A stretch of DNA of 64,000 nucleotides. Source: Microbulbifer hainanensis (lineage in GTDB: Bacteria; Pseudomonadota; Gammaproteobacteria; Pseudomonadales; Cellvibrionaceae). The DNA is taken from assembly GCF_014904735.1 (NCBI RefSeq), contig NZ_JACZCR010000003.1:248001-312000 (forward strand), read 5' to 3'. Of the stretch, positions 38,255 to 45,366 are shown one piece after another (within the stretch, counting starts at the first letter, position 1; each line of letters opens with the position of its first letter). The notes beneath the pieces were generated by a model. The model was given only the letters and a program-made list of their open reading frames with translations. It searched no databases and was not told where the DNA came from. A program made the translations under genes and the position numbers.

Positions 38255-40858
38255 TCAGAATTGCGCGCTCGCCCGCAGATACCAGAAACCGCCATTAAAT
38301 CCGAACGGCGACGTCAGGGACTGGCGCACACCCAGGAACTGCAGGATGCCATTCCCCTCTTCATCCGCCTCCACATCGAAAATATTCTCACCACCCAGGG
38401 CAACGGTGTAATTTTCCGAGAAGGTGAAGCGCGCTTCCAGATCGGTCAGCACCTTGCCGCTATAGCTGGTGGCATTGGACGTATCGTTGCCATCCAGCTC
38501 CAACTGGCCGCCGGTGGACTGCCAATCACCGTAGCGATTGAAGCGCAGGTAGCCGGCCAGTATGCCGCCAGTATCGTAATCGAAAGTCAGGGTGCTGCGC
38601 TGGTTGGGCACCTGGTTTTCGAAATCGAATACGCGCGTGGCGTTGATGGTATTCGGCGCCACCTTGGTCACGTCCTGCTGGTTGTAATTGTGGCGCAGGT
38701 CTACCGTCAACAGCCCTCCGGCCAGCTCGAAATCGCTGGTGACAGCGAGATCAATACCGCTGACTTCGGAATCGAACGCATTGGTGAAGTAGTTGACGCT
38801 GCTGTCCATCAACAGATCGGCATTCGCCACGCCGGCACCAGTCAATAGTGCCACTTCGTCTGCACCGATGGTGTTGTTGCGCAGCGCCAGACGGTTCTCG
38901 ATATTGATGTTGTAGTAGTCGATGGTCATGCTGGTGTTTTCCAGCGGATTGATCACCGCGCCGATGGTAAAGCTGGTGGACTCTTCCGGATTCAGGGCCA
39001 CGGCACCCAGCGCCTGAGCTACGGGGTGATCGACCGGGTAGGTGCCGCTGGGGGTCAGGCTACCATCCGAATTCGCGGTGGTAGTGACGTTGAGCGTATT
39101 CACCTGACCCGGCGTCGGTGCGCGGAAACCGGTGTTGGCGGTGGCGCGCAGCGCGAAGGCTTCGTTGAAGTCATAGCGGGCGGAGAGCTTCCAGTCGGAG
39201 GTGGATCCGAACAGGTCGTAATCCTCGAAGCGCAGTGCCGCACCCAGGGTCAGTTTATCGGTGACATCGGCTTCCAGATCCACGTAGGCCGCCATGCTCT
39301 CGCTGCTGTAGCTGCCCTCGGCTTCACTGGGAAAGCCCTGAAAACCATCGGAACCCACGCCAAACACCGCGGCGGTGGGACCAACAGCCCTGGAAGCTTC
39401 GTCGCCAGCGCCGATCTTGTAGGTCTCCTCGCGCCACTCGATGCCGAAGGCCAGGTTCAGCGGGGTCGCCAGTGCGGCAATCTCGATCGGCTGCACAAAA
39501 TCCGCATTGACGCTGTTTTCTTCCTGGGTCAGCGTGCCCGGATTGAATGTGGTCGGAGACAGTGCACCGAGACTCGGGTTGATGGAGTCTTTCAGCACAT
39601 AGGAAACCTCGTTCTCCGCGGTGCGCGCACGCACATCCCAGGTCATGCCGGAAGCCAGTTCACCGCGGGCGCCAAATACGGCGGACAGATCGGTGATGTC
39701 GGCGCCGAACTGCGGGTTGTAGCCGCCCGGAAACAATGTGTAAATCGGGTTGCGCAGCACGTAACCGCTTGGACTACTGCTATCGGCCACCAGGTAATCG
39801 GACGGGTTCAGGCCCTGGGCAGTGATGCTGTCGATCAGTGTCTGGGACGCCGGATCCGGCATAAAGTCACCGTCACCGTCCGCCTGCAGCGTGGGCTGTG
39901 CGGAAATCATGTACTGCGCATCCAGAACCGGTTTTCGATAGAAGAAATCGGAAATGGTGGAATTGTCGGTGTAACCGAAATTGCCATACAACTCGACTTT
40001 GTCGTTAAGATCGTAACCGGTGTTGATGAACAGCTTGGTGGTCTCCACTTCCGGGTCGCCCCAGCGCTGGCCGAGGCCATCCAGCGGCACCTTGTCAGCC
40101 CCAATCGCATCGCCGACCCATCCGGCATCTGCCTGGGTCGCACCGCGCCAGGTTTTGTCCGCAGTGGAGCGCTCTATGGTGGCGTTGACGAAGCCGCTGT
40201 CGCCCAGCCCGAAACCGCCGTTAACCGCCAGGCTGGTGCGGGTACCGTCACCCTCGAAATATTCACCGGTCTGCGCGGACACATTGATGCCCTCGGCATC
40301 GTCTTTCAGGATCACGTTGACCACGCCGGCGATGGCGTCGGAGCCATACTGGGCCGAGGCGCCGTCACGCAGGACTTCCACCCGCTCGATGGCGGCCGCC
40401 GGAATCGCAGAAAAGTCCACAGCCTGGGCGCCCTGGTTGTTGGTACCCAGCGGTGCCAGCTGCAGGTTCACCAGCGCCGAGCGATGCCGGCGGGTGCCGT
40501 TCACCAGCACCAGAGTCTGATCGGGGGACAGGTTGCGCAGCGTGATCGGACGGATAAACGCGGTACCGTCGGCAATCGGGAAACGCTGGGTATTGAACGA
40601 AGGTGCTATCTTCGCCAGGGACTCGGTCAGGTCAAAGCTGGCCTGATCCGCCAGATTGGCGCCACCGACCACATCGACCGGCGAGAGCGTCTCGGTCGGG
40701 GCCAGCCCCTCCCGGCGCGTACCGGTGGTGATGACCTCTTCCATGGCCCGATCGTCGGCTGCTGGCGCCTTGTCTTCCTCGGCCAGAGCGCCGGAAACCG
40801 GTAACGCGAGCGCCACGGCGATTGCCAGTGACAATGGTTTGAATGAATGTGAATACAT
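38255..40858 (-). CDS. TonB-dependent outer-membrane receptor
   Basis: 867 residues. Signal peptide ends near ALA-EEDKAP; a TonB-box-like stretch (MEEVITTGTRREG) comes next, then the plug domain (about 50-165) with PITLRNLSPDQTLVLVNGTRRHRS-type plug strands and IERVEVLRDGASAQYGSDAIAGVVN. The C-terminal barrel ends in the typical aromatic LRASAQF. No STN signalling domain. The plug with RRHRSALVN is common in receptors of marine gammaproteobacteria of the large nutrient-uptake group. The ligand is unknown: iron chelate, vitamin or oligosaccharide. A short inverted repeat lies upstream at 40971-40989. Confidence 0.94.
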   Translation of the reverse strand: MYSHSFKPLSLAIAVALALPVSGALAEEDKAPAADDRAMEEVITTGTRREGLAPTETLSPVDVVGGANLADQASFDLTESLAKIAPSFNTQRFPIADGTAFIRPITLRNLSPDQTLVLVNGTRRHRSALVNLQLAPLGTNNQGAQAVDFSAIPAAAIERVEVLRDGASAQYGSDAIAGVVNVILKDDAEGINVSAQTGEYFEGDGTRTSLAVNGGFGLGDSGFVNATIERSTADKTWRGATQADAGWVGDAIGADKVPLDGLGQRWGDPEVETTKLFINTGYDLNDKVELYGNFGYTDNSTISDFFYRKPVLDAQYMISAQPTLQADGDGDFMPDPASQTLIDSITAQGLNPSDYLVADSSSPSGYVLRNPIYTLFPGGYNPQFGADITDLSAVFGARGELASGMTWDVRARTAENEVSYVLKDSINPSLGALSPTTFNPGTLTQEENSVNADFVQPIEIAALATPLNLAFGIEWREETYKIGAGDEASRAVGPTAAVFGVGSDGFQGFPSEAEGSYSSESMAAYVDLEADVTDKLTLGAALRFEDYDLFGSTSDWKLSARYDFNEAFALRATANTGFRAPTPGQVNTLNVTTTANSDGSLTPSGTYPVDHPVAQALGAVALNPEESTSFTIGAVINPLENTSMTIDYYNINIENRLALRNNTIGADEVALLTGAGVANADLLMDSSVNYFTNAFDSEVSGIDLAVTSDFELAGGLLTVDLRHNYNQQDVTKVAPNTINATRVFDFENQVPNQRSTLTFDYDTGGILAGYLRFNRYGDWQSTGGQLELDGNDTSNATSYSGKVLTDLEARFTFSENYTVALGGENIFDVEADEEGNGILQFLGVRQSLTSPFGFNGGFWYLRASAQF

Positions 40859-40970
40859 GATTGCCCGTCCTCTCTACCTATCTACTTATGGTTATTTCTT
40901 TGAGGATCACGCCGTCGAATACCCCGCGACCAGCGTGCACTGATTATTGTGTGGCAACCCGTCTGATGGG

Positions 40971-40989
40971 TCGCACTTTTTTAGTGCGA
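40971..40989. repeat. Inverted repeat upstream of the TonB receptor
   Basis: Perfect 7-bp arms TCGCACT/AGTGCGA around TTTTT, about 110 bp before the receptor start. It may be an operator or an RNA hairpin. Confidence 0.5.
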
Positions 40990-41410
40990 TCAGAGTATGC
41001 AAATGGTGCGAGCCCGGCAATCCTTCTTTTCAAATCACAAAGAACGCAGCCAAAGAGTGTGACAAAGGTTACAAGTGAAGATGTTTATTGCGCCATAAAG
41101 GATAGGGGTAATCGTTTTTCTGGCCTTTTAGATAAATCCTCTTTTTACGGTGCGTTCTTAAGGAGTATCCGCCCCGCCAGATTGATCATTTTTAAACCAC
41201 CATTAACCCGAAATCCGCCACGTCTCCCAGTTCAGCCCAGCCCCAAACACCAACACCGACGCCGCCCTAAATAGCGACGCGAACCGGCCGCCCCATTACA
41301 CGGCAGACCCGCGCGATCGGCGCACCCGGATAGGGCGAGCAAACCGCAATGTGCAACGCCGGTGACGGATAGCTCCGCTAATCGCGGATAGTCATTTACG
41401 GCAACATAAA

Positions 41411-41425
41411 TGATAACGGTTTGCA
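41411..41425 (+). promoter_or_regulatory. Candidate Fur box
   Basis: TGATAAC-G-GTTTGCA fits the Fur 7-1-7 model TGATAAT-N-ATTATCA at 10 of 14 positions, about 70 bp before the beta-barrel gene. This suggests induction under iron limitation. Sequence match only. Confidence 0.45.
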
Positions 41426-41493
41426 TTACTCTTAGCGGCCAACTAAAATCCGCCGCACATAACGACACCACCTGTCTTCTCTTGGGGAACACG

Positions 41494-42384
41494 ATGAATC
41501 AGTTAAGCCGCCTTTCTGCGCTCGGCGCAATCCTGGCCACTTTTACTGCACCGGCCACGGCCGATGAAAACCTGTTCGGCAGCGTCAAGGGTGCCGAAAC
41601 CATGCCCGAGGGCAGCTGGGAGGTCTACCAGATCTTCACCGATCGCAGCGACAAGGGCACCGGCGACTACCGCGCCCTCGACAGCACCACAGAAGTGGAA
41701 TACGGCGTCAGCAACAAATTCACCGTCGGCGCCGGTCTCAAGGCCATAGCGGTGGAGTCCAAGGGTCTGCTGGTAGACGGCTACATCCCCGGCGACTACA
41801 AGCGCGACCTGAGCGTGGCGGGCTTCGAAGCCACGGCAAAATACAACTTCCTGAGCCCGGCGCTGGATGATTTCGGCCTGTCCGGCTTCTGGGAGTTCGA
41901 CTATATGAGCATCGATCCCCACTCCGGCCGCGACAAGGACACCCTCTCGCTGGAGTCTGCTCTGCTGGCGCAGAAATACCTGTTGGAAGGCCAGCTGATC
42001 TGGGTCGGCAACCTGTCCATGGAAGGCACCTACGCCAAGCGCGGTGAGATTAACAACCTGCCGGCAGGCTTCGAGTGGCCCACCGATCCGGAAATGGAGC
42101 TCGAATTCAAGCTGGGCTCTGGTGTGAGCTACCGCTTCGCCCCCAACTGGTTCGTGGGCGCGGAAATCAACTACGAGACCGAGTTCGAGACAGAAGTCGG
42201 ACAGGAGCGCTGGTCCGTATTCGCCGGCCCCAACCTGCACTACGCCACCGCCAACTGGTGGGCCACCCTGTCCTGGATGCCACAGCTCGAGGGCGGCGGC
42301 GAAATGATTATCGAGGGCGACGACCTGCACCTGATCGAAAAGACCAAGAGCGAAGCGCGCCTGAAACTCGGTTACAACTTCTAA
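41494..42384 (+). CDS. Outer-membrane beta-barrel protein, DUF6662-like
   Basis: 296 residues from ATG 41494 (GGGGA 6 bases upstream). Signal peptide to about TAPATA. The mature protein opens ENLFGSVKGAETMPEGSWEVYQ and continues in alternating strands to a terminal LKLGYNF, as in outer-membrane barrels; blocks such as YNFLSPALDDFGLSG, AKRGEINNLPAGFEWPTDPEM and YRFAPNWF are those I associate with DUF6662. It heads a four-gene run with an FMN-binding protein, ApbE and a membrane protein. A surface or periplasm-facing role in reductive metal (perhaps iron) handling is inferred from this context. Confidence 0.8.
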   Translation: MNQLSRLSALGAILATFTAPATADENLFGSVKGAETMPEGSWEVYQIFTDRSDKGTGDYRALDSTTEVEYGVSNKFTVGAGLKAIAVESKGLLVDGYIPGDYKRDLSVAGFEATAKYNFLSPALDDFGLSGFWEFDYMSIDPHSGRDKDTLSLESALLAQKYLLEGQLIWVGNLSMEGTYAKRGEINNLPAGFEWPTDPEMELEFKLGSGVSYRFAPNWFVGAEINYETEFETEVGQERWSVFAGPNLHYATANWWATLSWMPQLEGGGEMIIEGDDLHLIEKTKSEARLKLGYNF

Positions 42385-42395
42385 GCGAAACAGTG

Positions 42396-42938
42396 ATGAA
42401 ACACGAAATGCTGCTCGGCGCGCTGTTGCCGATGACCGCCCTGGTAGCCCCGGCCTACTCTGCTGACTACCTGACGGTGGAGCAGGCCCAGCGCCAGTTT
42501 TTCCCCAACGCCAGCCAGTTTGTCGACAGCACGCTGGATCTCGACGACGACCAGCGCGACCAGATCAAGGAACGCGCCGGCACCCGCCAGCGCCGCGACA
42601 ACCAGCGGGTGTGGCGCGCCGAGCAGGAGGGCAAGAACCTCGGCTGGATGTTCGTCGACGATGTCATCGGCAAACACGAGTTCATCACTTACGCGCTGGC
42701 GGTTTCCCCCGCCGGCGAAGTCTTGGGTGTGGAAATCCTCAGCTACCGCGAGACCCACGGCGGCGAAGTACGTGAAGCCAGCTGGCGCGACCAGTTCAAT
42801 GGCAAGACCCTCGACGACACCATCCGCCTGGGCAAGGATGTATCCAATATCAGCGGCGCTACCCTGTCCTGCCGCAATGTCACCGACGGCGTGCGCCGGC
42901 TGCTGAATATCTGGGATCTCTACCTGAAACATGCCTGA
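42396..42938 (+). CDS. Periplasmic FMN-binding domain protein
   Basis: 180 residues with a signal peptide (cleavage near AYSA). The FMN-binding domain covers about 90-175 and has the flavinylation motif SGATLS with the predicted acceptor Thr156. ApbE attaches FMN to this threonine through a phosphoester bond. The protein should be a one-domain periplasmic flavin electron carrier. It starts 11 bp after the barrel gene and overlaps the apbE start by 8 bp. Confidence 0.9.
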   Translation: MKHEMLLGALLPMTALVAPAYSADYLTVEQAQRQFFPNASQFVDSTLDLDDDQRDQIKERAGTRQRRDNQRVWRAEQEGKNLGWMFVDDVIGKHEFITYALAVSPAGEVLGVEILSYRETHGGEVREASWRDQFNGKTLDDTIRLGKDVSNISGATLSCRNVTDGVRRLLNIWDLYLKHA

Positions 42939-43821
42939 CTCCCAAGCTGTCGGGCAGGGCGCGCAGACAAAACGTATGCGTCCCCTGCTCGGTACCTTTG
43001 TTGAAATCGCCGCAGGCGCCGTTAAAACAGCCGCTGGCGCTGTCGAAGCGACGGCGGCCGATCGCGGTACCCGTGCCGAAGCCGCGATTCAGAGCGCCTT
43101 CGACGCCATCGCCAACATCCACGCGCTGGCCAGCTTCCAGCAGGCGGACAGCGAGCTCTCGCGCCTGAACGCCTCCCCCGGCCAATGGCTCCCCGTATCC
43201 CGCCACACGCTGCGTCTGCTCAGGCTGGCCCGTGCCATGACGGCAGCCAGCGATCACCTGTTCAATTGCACCCTCGGCGGTGCCGTCATCGCCCGCGGCG
43301 CCCTGCCCGACCACGGCGGCGACTATTTAAAGATCGGCTGCGCCGACGATATTGAACTGGAGGCGGGCCGCGCGCGGTTGGCGCGCCCGGTGCGGATCAC
43401 CCTCGACGGTATCGCCAAGGGCTACGCCGTGGATTGCGCCATTGCCGCACTCAAGTGCGCCGGTGTCTCGTCCGGCTGGATCAACGCCGGTGGCGACCTC
43501 CGTGTCTTCGGCGACATGGCCCTGCCAGTATCCCAGCGCCGCGTCGACGGCAGCACGCGTTCCCTCGGTGCACTGCAAAATGCCGCGCTGGCCACTTCGT
43601 GCGCCGGTGGCGGTGTCGATGCCGACGTTCCCGGCCTCATCCTCGGCCCGGAAACTGCGGATGCAGATAGTGCCGCGGGAATTGGAAAGCCAGCAACCTT
43701 TAGCGTAATCTCGCGCTTCGCCTGGCGCGCCGACGCCCTGACCAAGGTCGCAGCGCTGGCGCCGGCCAGTGAGCGCGCAGAACGGGTCGCCCGGCTGGGT
43801 GGACTGCTGATCGAAGAATAA
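42931..43821 (+). CDS. apbE: FAD:protein FMN transferase (ApbE family)
   Basis: 296 residues. ApbE uses FAD and magnesium to attach FMN to threonine of target proteins; the upstream neighbour carries the target motif. Conserved pieces: RPLLGTFVEI, TLDGIAKGYAVDCAI, WINAGGDLRVFG and a C-terminal ADALTKVAAL with the metal-binding Asp and Thr. Unusually, no signal peptide or lipobox is visible, although the target is exported; ApbE is normally periplasmic. The protein is somewhat shorter than typical ApbE. The start overlaps the FMN-binding gene. Confidence 0.9.
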   Translation: MPDSQAVGQGAQTKRMRPLLGTFVEIAAGAVKTAAGAVEATAADRGTRAEAAIQSAFDAIANIHALASFQQADSELSRLNASPGQWLPVSRHTLRLLRLARAMTAASDHLFNCTLGGAVIARGALPDHGGDYLKIGCADDIELEAGRARLARPVRITLDGIAKGYAVDCAIAALKCAGVSSGWINAGGDLRVFGDMALPVSQRRVDGSTRSLGALQNAALATSCAGGGVDADVPGLILGPETADADSAAGIGKPATFSVISRFAWRADALTKVAALAPASERAERVARLGGLLIEE

Positions 43822-43833
43822 GGGTTGGAAAAA

Positions 43834-44292
43834 ATGCGTCGCTTGAGCGGATATCCGCGCTGGTTTTACGCCGCACTGATGATTGTCGTTACCGCACTGG
43901 TCGCCAGCGGCATACTGCTGCTGCCGAATATGATCGAACTGCGGCTGGATATGGACGCGCCCGTGCATCTCTCCGGCAGCCTGCGCCTCGCCAGCGCCGC
44001 CGCCCACAGTTTCACCGCCTTTCTCGCCATCGGCGTGGTCGGCGCCTTGGCCACGGTACATATGCGTGTGGGCTGGAACCGCAAGCAGAACCGCAAGAGC
44101 GGTATCTCACTACTCGCGTTGTTTTTCTTCCTGCTCGCGTCGGCGGTGGGGATCTACTATTTCGGCGATATGGATCTGAGCCGCTTGTCCAGTCTCAGTC
44201 ACAGCCTTGTCGGGTTGGTACTGGTGCTACTGTTTGCATGGCACGCAGTGGTTGGGCGGCGGATCCGGTTGCAAAAGCGCCGCGGTCGATAA
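43834..44292 (+). CDS. Four-TM membrane protein with heme-b-like histidines
   Basis: 152 residues from ATG 43834 (AAGGG 9 bases upstream). Four helices at about 10-32, 50-75, 93-112 and 122-142. Histidines His58 and His76 on one helix and His123 and His137 on another could bind two b hemes; the 14-residue spacing of the last pair is typical of cytochrome b561 or ferric-reductase-like proteins. Coming last in an operon with a flavinylated carrier, it probably passes electrons from the quinone pool or cytoplasm to the periplasmic FMN. DUF4405/PepSY-type kinship is inferred. Confidence 0.75.
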   Translation: MRRLSGYPRWFYAALMIVVTALVASGILLLPNMIELRLDMDAPVHLSGSLRLASAAAHSFTAFLAIGVVGALATVHMRVGWNRKQNRKSGISLLALFFFLLASAVGIYYFGDMDLSRLSSLSHSLVGLVLVLLFAWHAVVGRRIRLQKRRGR

Positions 44293-44605
44293 ACGGCCGG
44301 CGCATAAAATACCCGCGCAGACTTGCGGCAACTGGAATTTACTGCAACACCCAACGTTTTACTGTGCCTCGAATTTTTACTGCACCGCAACGCTGCCCGA
44401 TGGCGCCTCTGTAAACAAATCGCCCGCCCGCATTATGCGCCAGCAAAAAAAGCGCTTTTCGGGGATTTTTTCTCGGCAATTAATTAGTATTGCCATCTGC
44501 TCAGGCGGATTCCTGAGCCCCGCCGACGTCTAGCAAGCATTCAGACCGACGAACATAACCGCGCTCGGCCTGCAACCGGCCCTGATCTTCTACAAGGATA
44601 GTGAT
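44293..44605. other. Intergenic region, 313 bp
   Basis: AT-rich relative to the flanks. It contains a hairpin GCTCAGG/CCTGAGC (44509-44528) and A- and T-tracts around 44445-44470. No gene supported; likely the promoter of the orphan gene. Confidence 0.5.
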
Positions 44606-45307
44606 ATGAGCTTGGATAGCCTCACTGGATCGGCATTGATCCGTCTCGTTATTGCCCGGCAGATGAAAAACAGCCTCAAGGCGCAAGGACATGGCAAGTT
44701 GTGGCGCATGGTGCACGGCTTGTCAGAAAGCAAACTGTTAAAAAAACGCGTCCTGATATCCAACGATTTCTATTCCGAGGACCCCTTTACCTGTTGGTGG
44801 CTGTTCCTCAACAAACCCACCACCGCCAACGACATCATCATTAAGGAAGTCCAAGGCATCCTGATGGCACATGCGATGGGTGGTGTCGCCAACGCCATGG
44901 GAGGGCAGGTCAGATCGGTTCACGAGGCTTGCAGCCAGCTGTCCAATACCCACAAGGCGATGGGCGTGGCGAAACAGACCGTGTCGGCAAAAGCAATGGC
45001 CAACAAGACGTACAACAAACTGAATGATGCCTGGCAGGCCGGTGTATGGAGTGCGGCAAAGGGCACAGCCCAGGAATTCTCGCTGGGGTTTGACCAGATG
45101 CTACTCGGCGGCTGCGCGCATATTGAAAAGAACGGCAAAGACCTCGAAATCAATCTCCGCACCTGGAACAACAAAAGTGACATGCTGTCTTTCATGAACT
45201 TCGCGGAGAGCAAAGGCCGCTATTCAGAAGCGAGCCGAAAGTATACCCGCGGACTGTGTAGCGAGATTAAATATCGCTATGACGCGCGATTTGGTACTTT
45301 GGTGTAA
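44606..45307 (+). CDS. Orphan protein of unknown function, 233 residues
   Basis: Start ATG 44606 with AAGGA 8 bases before it. No signal peptide or clear membrane helix. A central Ala/Gly/Met-rich helical stretch (HAMGGVANAMGGQV) is followed by a long helical part (SNTHKAMGVAKQTVSAKAMANKTYNKL), and the C-terminus is basic and aromatic. Two tryptophans follow a cysteine near the N-terminal third (FTCWWLFL). I recognise no family. Codon use and base composition look less GC-rich than the neighbours, which fits horizontal gain. Confidence 0.65.
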   Translation: MSLDSLTGSALIRLVIARQMKNSLKAQGHGKLWRMVHGLSESKLLKKRVLISNDFYSEDPFTCWWLFLNKPTTANDIIIKEVQGILMAHAMGGVANAMGGQVRSVHEACSQLSNTHKAMGVAKQTVSAKAMANKTYNKLNDAWQAGVWSAAKGTAQEFSLGFDQMLLGGCAHIEKNGKDLEINLRTWNNKSDMLSFMNFAESKGRYSEASRKYTRGLCSEIKYRYDARFGTLV

Positions 45308-45366
45308 TTCAAAAAGTACCAAGTTGATACAGCCCCCACAAAACCACAGGGATTCTCTACAGGGAC

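Larger units (their letters stand above)
40859..41493. other. Divergent intergenic region, 635 bp
   Basis: No gene supported. It separates the receptor from the flavinylation operon and should hold both promoters. Visible elements are the inverted repeat at 40971-40989 and the Fur-like site at 41411-41425. Part of it (41030-41170) is AT-rich compared with the neighbours. Confidence 0.6.

Noticed and set aside
39026-40804. 592-codon open frame opposite the TonB receptor
   Set aside because: Antisense shadow; the receptor frame has a signal peptide, plug and barrel end.
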